A program made the position numbers and the translations under genes. A stretch of DNA of 64,000 nucleotides from Candidatus Zixiibacteriota bacterium (GTDB taxonomy: Bacteria; Zixibacteria; MSB-5A5; GN15; FEB-12): contig JAJRSF010000053.1 of NCBI GenBank assembly GCA_024278935.1, positions 62,001 to 126,000 of the forward strand. The letters run 5' to 3'. Below the pieces are notes generated by a model. It made no database searches. It saw nothing but the letters and a program-made list of their open reading frames with translations, and was not told where the DNA came from. Positions 1 to 9,624 of this stretch are shown here, piece after piece; the first letter of the stretch is position 1; each line of letters begins with the position of its first letter.

Positions 1-22
1 ATAATAGAAAAATGGTGCTGAT

Positions 23-2509
23 ATGATTATAAAAACAAAAAAGAAACTCTCGATAGAAGTAACCGATAAACAGGCTGTTTACCCTGTTTTACCCCTTCAA
101 ACTGGTATTTTATTTCCCGGTACAATGATTACTATTCAGGTTGGGCGTAAAGAAAATTTAGAGTTACTCAAAAGATGTGAAAATGGCTCAAAGAAATTTG
201 TTGCCGCCTATTCTCCCCATGCAAAACGAATAGAAGATTCAATTTCTCCTGTTCATCAGATTGGTGTATTAGCAGTTGTCCGAGATATAAAAGAAAGTGC
301 CGGAAACTCTGTCGTAGCAACTATTGAAGGGCTCAAAAGAGTATCTTTAAATGAAATCCAAAAAACGACACCATTTATAACTGCTAAAATTGACCTGTTG
401 CAATCATCAAAACGTGTGCCTCGAAATCTCAAGGAAAAAATAGAAGAGGTCTTACAGGTCGTTTCTGAAATTACAACTATAGCCCCAACATATTCAGATG
501 AGCATCTAAGAGTTCTGAAAATGTCCCAAGAAGACCCATCATTAATGGCCGACACAGCGGCATCGCTATTCAGGCTTTCATTAGATACGCAACAGGAGTT
601 GTTAGAATATGTCGACTTAAGTCTGCGGTTTAAATTATTACTGAAACATTTGAATGCCGAATTAAATCGAGTTGCTACGTTACATCGAATCCAAACCAAT
701 GTTGAAAAGACGTTTGAAGCTGATCAGGAAAAAAGTTTTCTACGGCAGCAGCTTCGTGAGATAAAAAAACTTCTTGGTGAAGAATTTCTTGAAGAAGAAA
801 TATCTATTGAATATAAAAATAAGATAAAATTAAATAACATGCTCCCCGGCGAAGTCGCCGCCAGAGCATTGATAGAAGCTGACCGTTTGAGTCAGTTGTC
901 AACCGCCTCGGCAGAGTTTGGTGTTACAAAAAACTATCTCGACTGGTTGATGCAATTACCATGGAAAAAATCTACTCCTGAAATTTATAAAGTTGATGAT
1001 ATCGAAAAAGTTTTATCAACAGGATATTACGGTCCGAAACAAATTAAAGATCAGATTATTCAAAAGTTGTCATTACGAAAACATCTCGGTGGTATTGACG
1101 ATGGTCCGACCCTTTGTTTGATAGGAGCTCCGGGAACAGGGAAAGCTGCCATTGCTCGAGCGATTGCTACGGCATTAGGAAAAGAATTTGTCCGTGTCTC
1201 GGTAGGTGGTATCTCCGATGCTTCTGAACTAAAAGGAACTTTACGTACATTTTTAGGAGCAATGCCCGGTAAAATTATTCAGACCCTTCGTGATGCGGGT
1301 ACATCTGACCCGGTCATGCTTATAGAAGATATCGATTATTTTAATATCGAAAATGATTCATCGGTAAATATGGCATTACTGGAAGCGGTCGATAGCCGTC
1401 TGAATTCAAAATTTTTAGATAATTATATCGGTCTGCCGTTTGATTTAAGTAAAGTTATGTTTATCTGTTCGGTTCGTTCTTACGAAGAAATCCCTGAACA
1501 GTTTATTCCACGTTTTGAACTGCTGGAACTTCCGGGTTATATTGAAAGAGAAAAAATTGTTATCACAAAACGATATATCCTTCCGCAACTATTGAAAAAA
1601 CATGGATTAACAAAATCTGAATTTAAGTTGTCAGATAAAATCCTAGCACAATTAATTGCGACATACACTCAAGAGGCAGGACTCTTAGGCTTGTCTCAAC
1701 AGCTTGATAAAATTTTCAGAAAAATCTTGTTGGAAAAAGTAACACGTAAAAAGAAAAAATGGATTCTTACAGAAAATAATCTTGAAACTTATCTTGGACT
1801 TCCATATTATATTCCTGAAATAGCAGAAAAAGAACCGGAGATTGGTATAGCGGCAGGTCTTGCTTGGACAGGTGCCGGTGGCGACTTGATGTTTATTGAA
1901 GGTATCAAAATGCGTGGGGAAGGGCAGATTACTTCGACAGGTTCGTTAGGTGAAGTGATGAAAGAATCTATTCAAGCAGCCCATTCGTATGTACGTTCAA
2001 AAGCCGACGCACTTGGTATTGATTTTAATGATTTTTCTGAGTTTGATATTCATATCCATTTCCCGTCGGGTGCGATTCCGAAAGATGGACCTTCCGCCGG
2101 AGTAACTGTCAGTTTAGTGTTAGCATCGATTTTGTCGGAACGACCTATTCGAAATGATATAGCGATGACCGGTGAAGTGACATTGCGGGGGAGAGTGTTG
2201 CAGGTTGGGGGAATCAAAGAAAAAGTATCAGCCGCATATCGTGCCGGTATTTATCATGTTGCTGTTCCGAAAGCTAATGAAAATGATATTAAAGAATTAC
2301 CTAAAGAGATTCTGCGTAAAACTAAAATCAGCTATTTAGAAAAGGTTGATGACCTTTTTAAATTATGCTTGCTAGACTTTACACCATCTACATTTACTCT
2401 CGAAAAGATATTTGCTGATGAAGTCAAAAAGGCAAAGCGAAAATCTCGCGCTGCCAAGACAAAGATTACTAAGGCAAAAGCGGCCAAGAAAAAAGCAGTT
2501 AAGAAATAA
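23..2509 (+). CDS. lon: Lon-family protease with degenerate AAA+ domain
   Basis: This 828-residue protein has the Lon architecture: an N-terminal substrate-binding domain (about 20-215), a helical linker, an AAA+ module (about 330-620) and a C-terminal serine protease domain (about 640-800). The protease Ser-Lys dyad is intact: S691 in KDGPSAG and K734 in GGIKEK. The ATPase motifs are not. Walker A is GAPGTGKA (368-375), with Ala after the lysine. The Walker B acidic pair is E435-D436 instead of D-E. Sensor 1 Asn is R485, and the sensor 2 Arg position is L555. The Arg-finger context (FIPRFELL) remains. A tail rich in Lys and Ala (about the last 30 residues) follows the protease domain. Lon normally degrades unfolded and regulatory proteins using ATP. 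Here unfolding may be weak or absent, which is inference. Family assignment is secure and activity is uncertain. Confidence 0.93.
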   Translation: MIIKTKKKLSIEVTDKQAVYPVLPLQTGILFPGTMITIQVGRKENLELLKRCENGSKKFVAAYSPHAKRIEDSISPVHQIGVLAVVRDIKESAGNSVVATIEGLKRVSLNEIQKTTPFITAKIDLLQSSKRVPRNLKEKIEEVLQVVSEITTIAPTYSDEHLRVLKMSQEDPSLMADTAASLFRLSLDTQQELLEYVDLSLRFKLLLKHLNAELNRVATLHRIQTNVEKTFEADQEKSFLRQQLREIKKLLGEEFLEEEISIEYKNKIKLNNMLPGEVAARALIEADRLSQLSTASAEFGVTKNYLDWLMQLPWKKSTPEIYKVDDIEKVLSTGYYGPKQIKDQIIQKLSLRKHLGGIDDGPTLCLIGAPGTGKAAIARAIATALGKEFVRVSVGGISDASELKGTLRTFLGAMPGKIIQTLRDAGTSDPVMLIEDIDYFNIENDSSVNMALLEAVDSRLNSKFLDNYIGLPFDLSKVMFICSVRSYEEIPEQFIPRFELLELPGYIEREKIVITKRYILPQLLKKHGLTKSEFKLSDKILAQLIATYTQEAGLLGLSQQLDKIFRKILLEKVTRKKKKWILTENNLETYLGLPYYIPEIAEKEPEIGIAAGLAWTGAGGDLMFIEGIKMRGEGQITSTGSLGEVMKESIQAAHSYVRSKADALGIDFNDFSEFDIHIHFPSGAIPKDGPSAGVTVSLVLASILSERPIRNDIAMTGEVTLRGRVLQVGGIKEKVSAAYRAGIYHVAVPKANENDIKELPKEILRKTKISYLEKVDDLFKLCLLDFTPSTFTLEKIFADEVKKAKRKSRAAKTKITKAKAAKKKAVKK

Positions 2510-2577
2510 TCATCTTACGTTTAGCATAGAAGCATCATAACTTCATAAGAACAACATCACATTCATAATATAAACTA

Positions 2578-2607
2578 TTGACAAGTAGCTATTGAATAGG
2601 TTACTTT
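2578..2607 (+). promoter_or_regulatory. possible sigma-70 promoter upstream of the dockerin protein gene
   Basis: A perfect TTGACA (2578-2583) is followed after 18 bases by TACTTT (2602-2607). It lies in the 280-base gap between lon and the secreted protein gene, about 180 bases before that start. No other clear signal was seen in this gap. Confidence 0.3.
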
Positions 2608-2790
2608 ATTTAGTGTGTGTGAATTTAAAACAAAATCGAATTCAAGCTAAATGTACATATATTATTTCAACGTTAGTTTATTTACATATCTATTTTTACA
2701 ATAAAAGAAGAACCGTATACAATTGAGCGGAAGTATTGATATTATGGGTGTAATCATAAATAAAAAATAAAATTGCATGGAGGCAATCTG

Positions 2791-5115
2791 TTGAAAAGAA
2801 TAACTGTTTGTTTGCTAGTTGTAATGCTATTGTTGTGTGCCGGGAAGACATTTTCACAATCTATAACTCTCGACGGTGTCAGTGGTGGTGTCAGTAACGA
2901 TACTATATTTGTAAATCAACAAGTTCAATTTAATATTCGAATGAATGCCGGTGGTTTTGATGATTTCTCAGGCATAACAAACGGATTTCGAATTTACTCT
3001 CCTGATGGTGCCGGATGGACTACGACTGTTGGTGATACATTGCCACTTGGGTGGGGAACATGGTTTGATTTAGTATTTAACATTGCACATTTTTCAATAA
3101 CCGGTACAGATGCTGACACAGTTGGTTTTGGTGGTGCAATTATTTTTGGACCAGGATTAGCACCTAATTTTAACGAAGTGTCTTATAAGATAAATATCGG
3201 TCCTATTGATGCATTGTCACACAAAAAACAAATTTGTATAGACTCATCTTTATTTGGTCTCGCTGGAAATTGGAAATGGGCAGGTCCTACAACAATCCCA
3301 TCATGGGATGGACCTCATTGTTATACCGTGATTGACCCATCAGCTCCTGCGGACCCATCAAATATTGTCCTCTCAACGGACTTCTTAGATTTTACCGCTA
3401 TAGAAGGTGGCGTTGCTCCGGCATCACAGTCATTTGATGTATTAACAGACCAAGACCCATTTAATTTTACTTTAGTCGAAACAGCAAGCTGGTTGATTGT
3501 CAGCCCAACGTCTGGTTCATCTGGTCAAACGATTCTCACCTCGGTAAACACAACCAGTCTAACTGCCGGAACATATGTTGATTCAATTGAAGTGATTGCT
3601 CCCACCACAGATAATTCATCACAATGGGTCATCGTAAACTTGGTAGTTGAACCTCCACCTCCGACAATCGGAGTATCGCCGACGTTCCTCTTTTTCAATG
3701 CTGTTGCCGGTGAAGCAAATCCAAGTGATAAAATAATCTCAATCTTTAATGATAATCCCGGGAGTTCAAATCTGGAGTGGTCGCTTTCAAATAATGAAAG
3801 CTGGTTGTCCTTGTCGATAACATCTGGAACGAATTCTCTAAATGTCACCGTTTCAATTGATATTACTGGTTTAGGATTTAATGAATACTCTGATACGATT
3901 GTCATTACTGATCCAAATGCGACCAATAGTCCTATGAAAGTCCCTGTGACTCTTTCTGTGAGTTCCGACTTGCCGCTTATTGCTGTCGATTCATCATTTA
4001 ACTATCTCATAATTCCGGGTGGCGTTGCGACGATACCAAATAGAGAAATCTTGATTTACAATGGTGGAGCCGGAGGTATGACCTATAGTTTAAGTGAATC
4101 ATCAGAACGGATATTTACTTTAACACCATCATCAGGTACTGCCCCAGAGACAGTCTCTGTCGGTTTTAAAATCACGAGTGGTCATTCCGGTGAAGATTTC
4201 ACAGATACTTTATGGGTAAGTTCTCCCGAAGCAATAAACTCACCATATCCGGTTGTCTTTCATTTTCATTTTGTAAATATCCCGGGACAAATTGTCATGC
4301 CTGATACTGTTGAAGTAGATGTCTATGAATGTGACCAAGGTGCTTTTGCTTTGGACCCTCAATGGTTTTTCTCGGTTAGTAATGTCTCAAATGGTGAACT
4401 CTTTTACCCTGACTTTGAGTTTGAATCTGATCTATTTAGATTAGAATTTGAAAATAACTCTTTACCTGAATTCGTTTCTGTTGTTGCTAATGATTTACAG
4501 CTTCCACTGGGAAGTTACTATGATACAATAACAGTTTCTGCTTTAAATGCGGCAAATTCCCCACAAACAATTATTGTAAAATACAATGTTATTCCGGGCG
4601 ATAAAACGCCGGAAATTGCACTTCTATCAAGAAATTATGAAATTGTTGCAAGGGCGAATGTCGGACCATTACGAGATGCCGTCGTACTTGTTTTAAATCT
4701 TTTTGGTGGGTGTATGGAATGGAGTGTCTTTGAAAATATTGCTTGGTTAGAACCTATCAATATAATAGAAAATGTTCCCGGTGGATTTGGTATACTAGTC
4801 GATGTTGACGGATTTGAATCAGGAATTTATTATGATACGTTAGAAATAGTTTCACCTTCTGCTACGAACTCTCCTAAAGAGATTTCTTTTGAACTCAAAG
4901 TTTGGGATCTCGCTGGTGACTTAAATTGGAATGGAGCTATTGATATTACAGATATTGTACTTATGGTAGAGTTTTTCTTTTTAGATGGTGCTGCTCCTAT
5001 TCCTGAACGAAGAGTTGGTGATTTAAACTGCGACTTTAAAGTTGATATTACTGATGTTGTCATTTGGGTTGATTTTGTGTTTAACCATGGACCTGCTCCT
5101 TGTGGAAATCCATAA
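2791..5115 (+). CDS. secreted protein with BACON-like repeats and C-terminal dockerin
   Basis: The start is taken as TTG at 2791 because GGAGG (2779-2783) sits 7 bases before it. This gives a clean signal peptide (LKRITVCLLVVMLLLCAG) and a 774-residue product. After an N-terminal beta-rich region there are several repeats of about 90-100 residues resembling BACON/viral-Ig-like domains, with W-L/S-x-S-G type signatures (for example ASWLIVSPTSG, ESWLSLSITSG) and recurring D-T-I/L-x-V-x-x-P-x-A-x-N-S-P strands. The last ~65 residues form a dockerin-like pair of EF-hand-type loops (GDLNWNGAIDITD and GDLNCDFKVDITD). Dockerins bind cohesins. No cohesin gene is visible here, and such tails in environmental phyla may anchor proteins by unknown means. 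It is monocistronic, with a strong terminator right after it. The substrate is unknown. Confidence 0.8.
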   Translation: MKRITVCLLVVMLLLCAGKTFSQSITLDGVSGGVSNDTIFVNQQVQFNIRMNAGGFDDFSGITNGFRIYSPDGAGWTTTVGDTLPLGWGTWFDLVFNIAHFSITGTDADTVGFGGAIIFGPGLAPNFNEVSYKINIGPIDALSHKKQICIDSSLFGLAGNWKWAGPTTIPSWDGPHCYTVIDPSAPADPSNIVLSTDFLDFTAIEGGVAPASQSFDVLTDQDPFNFTLVETASWLIVSPTSGSSGQTILTSVNTTSLTAGTYVDSIEVIAPTTDNSSQWVIVNLVVEPPPPTIGVSPTFLFFNAVAGEANPSDKIISIFNDNPGSSNLEWSLSNNESWLSLSITSGTNSLNVTVSIDITGLGFNEYSDTIVITDPNATNSPMKVPVTLSVSSDLPLIAVDSSFNYLIIPGGVATIPNREILIYNGGAGGMTYSLSESSERIFTLTPSSGTAPETVSVGFKITSGHSGEDFTDTLWVSSPEAINSPYPVVFHFHFVNIPGQIVMPDTVEVDVYECDQGAFALDPQWFFSVSNVSNGELFYPDFEFESDLFRLEFENNSLPEFVSVVANDLQLPLGSYYDTITVSALNAANSPQTIIVKYNVIPGDKTPEIALLSRNYEIVARANVGPLRDAVVLVLNLFGGCMEWSVFENIAWLEPINIIENVPGGFGILVDVDGFESGIYYDTLEIVSPSATNSPKEISFELKVWDLAGDLNWNGAIDITDIVLMVEFFFLDGAAPIPERRVGDLNCDFKVDITDVVIWVDFVFNHGPAPCGNP

Positions 5116-5143
5116 TTTTCTAATAATAGATAAGTAGAAATAG

Positions 5144-5179
5144 AAAACCGCTCTTACTGACTATAGGAGCGGTTTTTTT
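5144..5179 (+). terminator. Rho-independent terminator
   Basis: A 9-bp stem, AAACCGCTC with GAGCGGTTT, is followed by a run of seven T. It ends the dockerin protein gene. Confidence 0.9.
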
Positions 5180-5310
5180 GTCTGAGGACTTATTATAGAC
5201 GTGAAAAGTCTCATATAAGTTATTATTTTTTAATGTACATTTTTTATATTTTTATGTATCTTAACTCAATGAAAATCGACCGGGTTGAAATGAATTTAAA
5301 AGAAGAAAAA

Positions 5311-6636
5311 ATGAGCATGCAACAAAATAAAAAGATAGAAACTTTCCATATCTCAACCTACGGTTGCCAAATGAATATCGCAGACTCTTCAATATTGGCT
5401 ACTAGCTTAATAACCCGAGGCTACCGTCGGGTCGCAGACGAAAAAGATGCTGATCTGATAGTTCTCAATACCTGCTCGGTACGTGAAAAAGCTGAATCAA
5501 GAATATTTGGTCGGTTAGGGGAAATTTATAAATACAAACGCGAGAAACCGTATATGAAAATTGCGGTGGTTGGTTGTATGGCACAGCGTTTAGGTGATGA
5601 ACTGATTGAAAAAGTACCTCATGTTGATTTTGTTCTCGGTACCGACCGACTTTTTGAACTACCTGATGCTCTCGAGGGTATCGAAGGTACCAGTTCTGTT
5701 ATGACTGCCTTTGGACATGAAAATATTGATATGATTGAGCCGGTGAAAGAGACTCCGTTCTCAGGGTTTGTTACTATTTCTCGTGGCTGTGATAATTATT
5801 GTACCTATTGTATCGTCCCATATGTACGGGGCAAAGAAGTTTCTCATTCTGATGATTACATTGTTGATGCTGTGAAGAAAATGGTTGATGAGGGAGTTGT
5901 CGAGGCGACCCTTTTAGGACAAAATGTCAATAGCTACAAATATGAAGATACTGATTTCCCAAAATTGTTAACGCGTGTTGCAAAAGAATCCGGTATTAAA
6001 CGTCTGCGGTATATGACTTCTCATCCTAAAGATTTATCAAAGCGATTAGTCGATGACATGGCTGACGACCCGATAATCTTGCCACATATTCATCTGCCGT
6101 TCCAAGCAGGTTCAAACAGAGTCTTACAAAAAATGGGACGTATTTATACTATCTAACATTATATGAAAGTTATCGACTATATTAAAAAGTCTTTGCCGTA
6201 TGTGGTGCTGACAACTGATATTATTGTTGGGTATCCATCTGAAACAGAGTCAGAATTTGAAGAGACGTTAAAAACAGTTTCAGAAGTGAGATATGATTCG
6301 GCATTTATGTTCCGCTATTCTGTCCGTCCCGGTACTGTTGCTGCTGATTACGATGACGATGTTCCCGAAGCAGATAAAATCCGAAGATTACAAAAACTTA
6401 TCAAATTGCAACAAGGAATTTCATACGAGCAGAACCAGCGTGAAATCGGTCAGGTTCGCTATGGACTTGTCGAAGGATATTCAAAACGTTCTCCTGAAAA
6501 AATGAGAGCAAGAACAGAGGGGAATAAGACAGTGCTTTTTGATGCTCATGATATCCCTGAAGGTACAATTGTTCCTGTGAAAATCTCGGCTGCCGATGCC
6601 TTCACCTTACACGGAAAGATTGCGGAACCAAACTAA
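5311..6636 (+). pseudogene. miaB: MiaB tRNA-2-methylthiotransferase, interrupted by an in-frame TAA
   Basis: MiaB converts i6A37 to ms2i6A37 in tRNAs that read UNN codons. All parts of the family are present: the UPF0004 domain with its three cluster cysteines (TYGCQMN, NTCSVREK, VGCMAQR), the radical-SAM motif CDNYCTYC, and a C-terminal TRAM domain. A TAA at 6154-6156 breaks the frame where relatives have a charged residue after Y-T-x (YTI*HYMKVIDY); GAA to TAA would be one substitution. The frame is otherwise open to 6636, so there is no frameshift. An ATG at 6163 lies six bases after the stop and could restart the second half. The start at 5311 follows AAAAGAAGAAAAA and fits the family N-terminus better than the earlier ATG at 5233. 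It may be a true nonsense mutation, a sequencing error, or a two-part protein. Confidence 0.88.
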
Positions 6637-9128
6637 TGGACAGTCTGTTATTTTATTGGTCATCTCCATTTCTGTTTTTTATCCTCGTTTTATTCCTATC
6701 TTTAAGATTAAAGTTCTTCTCATCGGGTGAATTAGCCGGGCGTATACCTTTTTTTACCGGTGCATTTTTACTCTTAGTTGCTGTCAGTTGGCACTCATTG
6801 ACAAAGCTGACAAATTATGCCGACTGGTTTATTCCATCAGCATATCAGATAATTGATATTGTTCATCTTACTATTTTTATCTTAGGTTCTATTTTGACAG
6901 TCATTGGGCTGGTTCTTTTTGCTGATTACTGGCAAACACAAAAAGATGAAATTGTTACACAGGAACAAAAACTTTCACTACTTGCCGATTTACAAAAAGA
7001 TGCTCGCGAACCGTATCATCTTATGGAACTTTTTAATCTCGCTTTGAAAGAGATTGTTACCAATGTCGATCAAACAGCAGGTGCTTTGTTTTTAGTGAAT
7101 CGAAATCGTCGCCAGTTAGTTTTGGCATCATCGGTAGGACTTTCAAAAAAAGATACCGCTACATTAGAACAATATCCACTCGGACAAAATATTATTACAC
7201 AGTCTATCGAACTTGGCGAACCGATGATAGCCGGGCAATTTCAATTTATTGATAGAGCCAAAAATAATGTCGAATTAGATTATTCTGCAACATTGGTCTT
7301 GCCACTTATTTCAGGAACAGAAAAGATTGGTGCTATTGTTTTAGTGTCACCTCAGCAACACTGTTTTTCTAATTCGGAAATCAAATTCTTATCTCCAATA
7401 GCGGAATGGCTTGCTGAAAAAATCAAGTCTACCAAACTTTCCAAAGAGCTTGTAGCTTTGACAAAAGAAAAGGAAATAGTCAGTAAGTCCCATACCGAAC
7501 TTAATCAACGTTTGTTCACGTCGTCTGTTTCGCTTAATGCTGCCAATGTCATCGAGTCGTATTGCCGCTCTTTGGTAGGAATTGCTGATAGTAAATCGGT
7601 ACATCTATTTGGGCTACAAAATGGTGTCTTGAAATTTTATGGTGGCTCAGAACCAATTTTAGATTTATCTGAAAATTATAAGACTGCATTAATAGAAGCG
7701 TTAGATAAGAAAAAACCAATTATTATAAATCAGGAAACAACATCCGAAGATGGTCGCTCATACATTGCTAAGTCCTCTTTAATATTTCCAATCATTACTG
7801 CCAACTCATCTGATTCTTTACTTTTTGTAAAAGATTCAAAAGCATTTGTAGTCGATGACAATAGTTTAAAGACTATTGAAATATTTGCAAACCTTGCCAG
7901 ACTGTCACTTCAAAGACGTGAGAATCTGAGCTTGAATATAACACGTCGTAAAGGTCTGGATAAAATAATCGGACTATTACGTTTTGAAAATTCAATGACT
8001 TTTGAGAAGAACCCAAACTATTTTGTCGAGCATCTTGCCAATACTCTCCCAAAGAATTCAATTGCGATTACTTTTGAAAAACAGAAAAATGGATTGTTTA
8101 AAACAAAAGATGGTTATAATGCCGATGAAGATATTTTGCAAAATTTTGAAATTCTTCCAGGCGAAGGGTTCCTTGGTAGTATGAATGCATCACTTAATAC
8201 TATTTTCTTCTATGGAAAAAATAAAATAGATAATGCCTTACGCGATTTTGATGAACATAACCGAGTACTCTTTTACAAATTGTTTGGCGAAAGAGGACTG
8301 CCGTCGTTTTTAGCTGTTTGTCCGATTTATAATTTACATGGATTGGTTGGCGCTACCGTCTTTTGTATGTTCTCAGTAACCGAAGATGAAAAAGATGAGT
8401 GGCAAAAATTACTTACCTTAGCATCGGGACTGTATTCGATTCGACTGACGATAAATAAACTAAAAGAAAAAACGAGCGAAGTGTCATCTGAAAATAAATT
8501 TTCTGATAAAATCGGTGACACGGTCAATGTTTTGAATAATCATCTCTCCGCTATTATTGGTAATGCAGAGCTGATAGCCGGACGGGAAGACCTGACAGGT
8601 GATATAAAAAATTATTTCCAAACTATTTTAAATGAATCAGAACAAGCAGCAAAATATTTACGTGATTCAATTGGTAAATTTTCATCGGTATCATCAAAAC
8701 GAGAATCTACTCCTACGGTAAATGAAATTATTAAAAAGCTGTTTGAGAAATATGTCATCTCCGAAAATATGTACCAAATCGGTGGCTCACCCCGTGAGTT
8801 GAATCTTATGTTAGGTGAATCAAAGCAAATAGAACTTTCACATGATAAATTCAAATCTTTGTTCGAATCTGTAATCAACAGGTTTGCGGTGACGGTTGCC
8901 CATGAAGATGTCATCACTATTTCGACATATGTTTCCGAAGATTATTTATATCTGGACATATCAAGCCATCATCGTAATTTCCCACCAATTCATAAGGTCT
9001 CTGAAATAGGTGAATATCAAATACCTGCTCAAGCGATTGAAAACAGACCGGCAGAGCGGTTTCTTGAATTTATTTCCGGGGAAAATTGTTACTACGCTTA
9101 TGATAAACATTCGCAAGTGCCAACATAG
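6636..9128 (+). CDS. membrane GAF-domain sensor, pseudo-histidine kinase
   Basis: This 830-residue protein starts with about three membrane helices (about 5-25, 38-58, 75-97), then a short coiled coil, a clear GAF domain (about 125-265), two further GAF-like domains (about 295-425 and 450-600), and a DHp-like helical pair with NNHLSAIIGNAEL around H636. The C-terminal ~115 residues have the length and pattern of a HATPase fold, but the N box is FESVINRF (743-750) without the usual Asn residues, and the G1 box is LDISSHHRN (773-781) with no DxGxG. It should therefore not bind ATP as a normal kinase does (inference). The ATG overlaps the miaB stop by one base, and a receiver gene follows immediately. 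It probably acts as a signal-sensing scaffold or phosphotransfer partner. Confidence 0.8.
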   Translation: MDSLLFYWSSPFLFFILVLFLSLRLKFFSSGELAGRIPFFTGAFLLLVAVSWHSLTKLTNYADWFIPSAYQIIDIVHLTIFILGSILTVIGLVLFADYWQTQKDEIVTQEQKLSLLADLQKDAREPYHLMELFNLALKEIVTNVDQTAGALFLVNRNRRQLVLASSVGLSKKDTATLEQYPLGQNIITQSIELGEPMIAGQFQFIDRAKNNVELDYSATLVLPLISGTEKIGAIVLVSPQQHCFSNSEIKFLSPIAEWLAEKIKSTKLSKELVALTKEKEIVSKSHTELNQRLFTSSVSLNAANVIESYCRSLVGIADSKSVHLFGLQNGVLKFYGGSEPILDLSENYKTALIEALDKKKPIIINQETTSEDGRSYIAKSSLIFPIITANSSDSLLFVKDSKAFVVDDNSLKTIEIFANLARLSLQRRENLSLNITRRKGLDKIIGLLRFENSMTFEKNPNYFVEHLANTLPKNSIAITFEKQKNGLFKTKDGYNADEDILQNFEILPGEGFLGSMNASLNTIFFYGKNKIDNALRDFDEHNRVLFYKLFGERGLPSFLAVCPIYNLHGLVGATVFCMFSVTEDEKDEWQKLLTLASGLYSIRLTINKLKEKTSEVSSENKFSDKIGDTVNVLNNHLSAIIGNAELIAGREDLTGDIKNYFQTILNESEQAAKYLRDSIGKFSSVSSKRESTPTVNEIIKKLFEKYVISENMYQIGGSPRELNLMLGESKQIELSHDKFKSLFESVINRFAVTVAHEDVITISTYVSEDYLYLDISSHHRNFPPIHKVSEIGEYQIPAQAIENRPAERFLEFISGENCYYAYDKHSQVPT

Positions 9129-9560
9129 TTGTCATTCAAATTTAAGCTCAAAACTACGAATTTGTTACCGGTAAAACAGCCTCAAAAACCGCTCAAAATA
9201 TTGGCTATTGACGATCAAACCGTGATTTTAGACTTGATAACAGCAATGTGTCATACCTTGAATTATGATGTCGATGTTGCAGAATCTGGCGAAAAAGGGC
9301 TTGAAATGGCTTTAAATAGGTCATACCAACTGGTGCTGACTGACTTATCTATGCCTGGAATCTCAGGGCTGGATGTTGCTCGTGAAATAAAAAAACATAA
9401 ATCTGATCTTCCGGTTGTCATGTTGACCGGCTGGGATGTCAATCTCACCGATGAAGAATTGGCAGCGGCAGGTATATCTAAGGTTGTGTATAAGCCGTTT
9501 CGTATTGAACAACTAGTCGAGATTATGAAATTATACTTAGATTCCAGTACTCTTTCTTAA
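9129..9560 (+). CDS. single-domain response regulator
   Basis: This 143-residue protein has one receiver domain. An acidic pair (IDD) lies in the first strand, the predicted phospho-acceptor is D72 in LTDLSMPG, the switch Thr is in MLTGW and the conserved Lys is in YKPF. There is no output domain. The TTG start at 9129 directly follows the TAG of the upstream sensor gene, so the two are translationally coupled. A stand-alone receiver between a pseudo-kinase and an HDOD protein with a DHp-like tail suggests a protein-interaction switch or phosphate shuttle. Confidence 0.9.
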   Translation: MSFKFKLKTTNLLPVKQPQKPLKILAIDDQTVILDLITAMCHTLNYDVDVAESGEKGLEMALNRSYQLVLTDLSMPGISGLDVAREIKKHKSDLPVVMLTGWDVNLTDEELAAAGISKVVYKPFRIEQLVEIMKLYLDSSTLS

Positions 9561-9624
9561 AAACCTCTTAATTTTCTCCCCTTTAAGCCGATATTATGAA
9601 TAACAACTAAATAAATGGTGTGTC

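Noticed and set aside
5233-5310. N-terminal extension of MiaB from ATG 5233
   Set aside because: The extra 26 residues match nothing in the family, and the ATG at 5311 follows a purine-rich ribosome-binding stretch.
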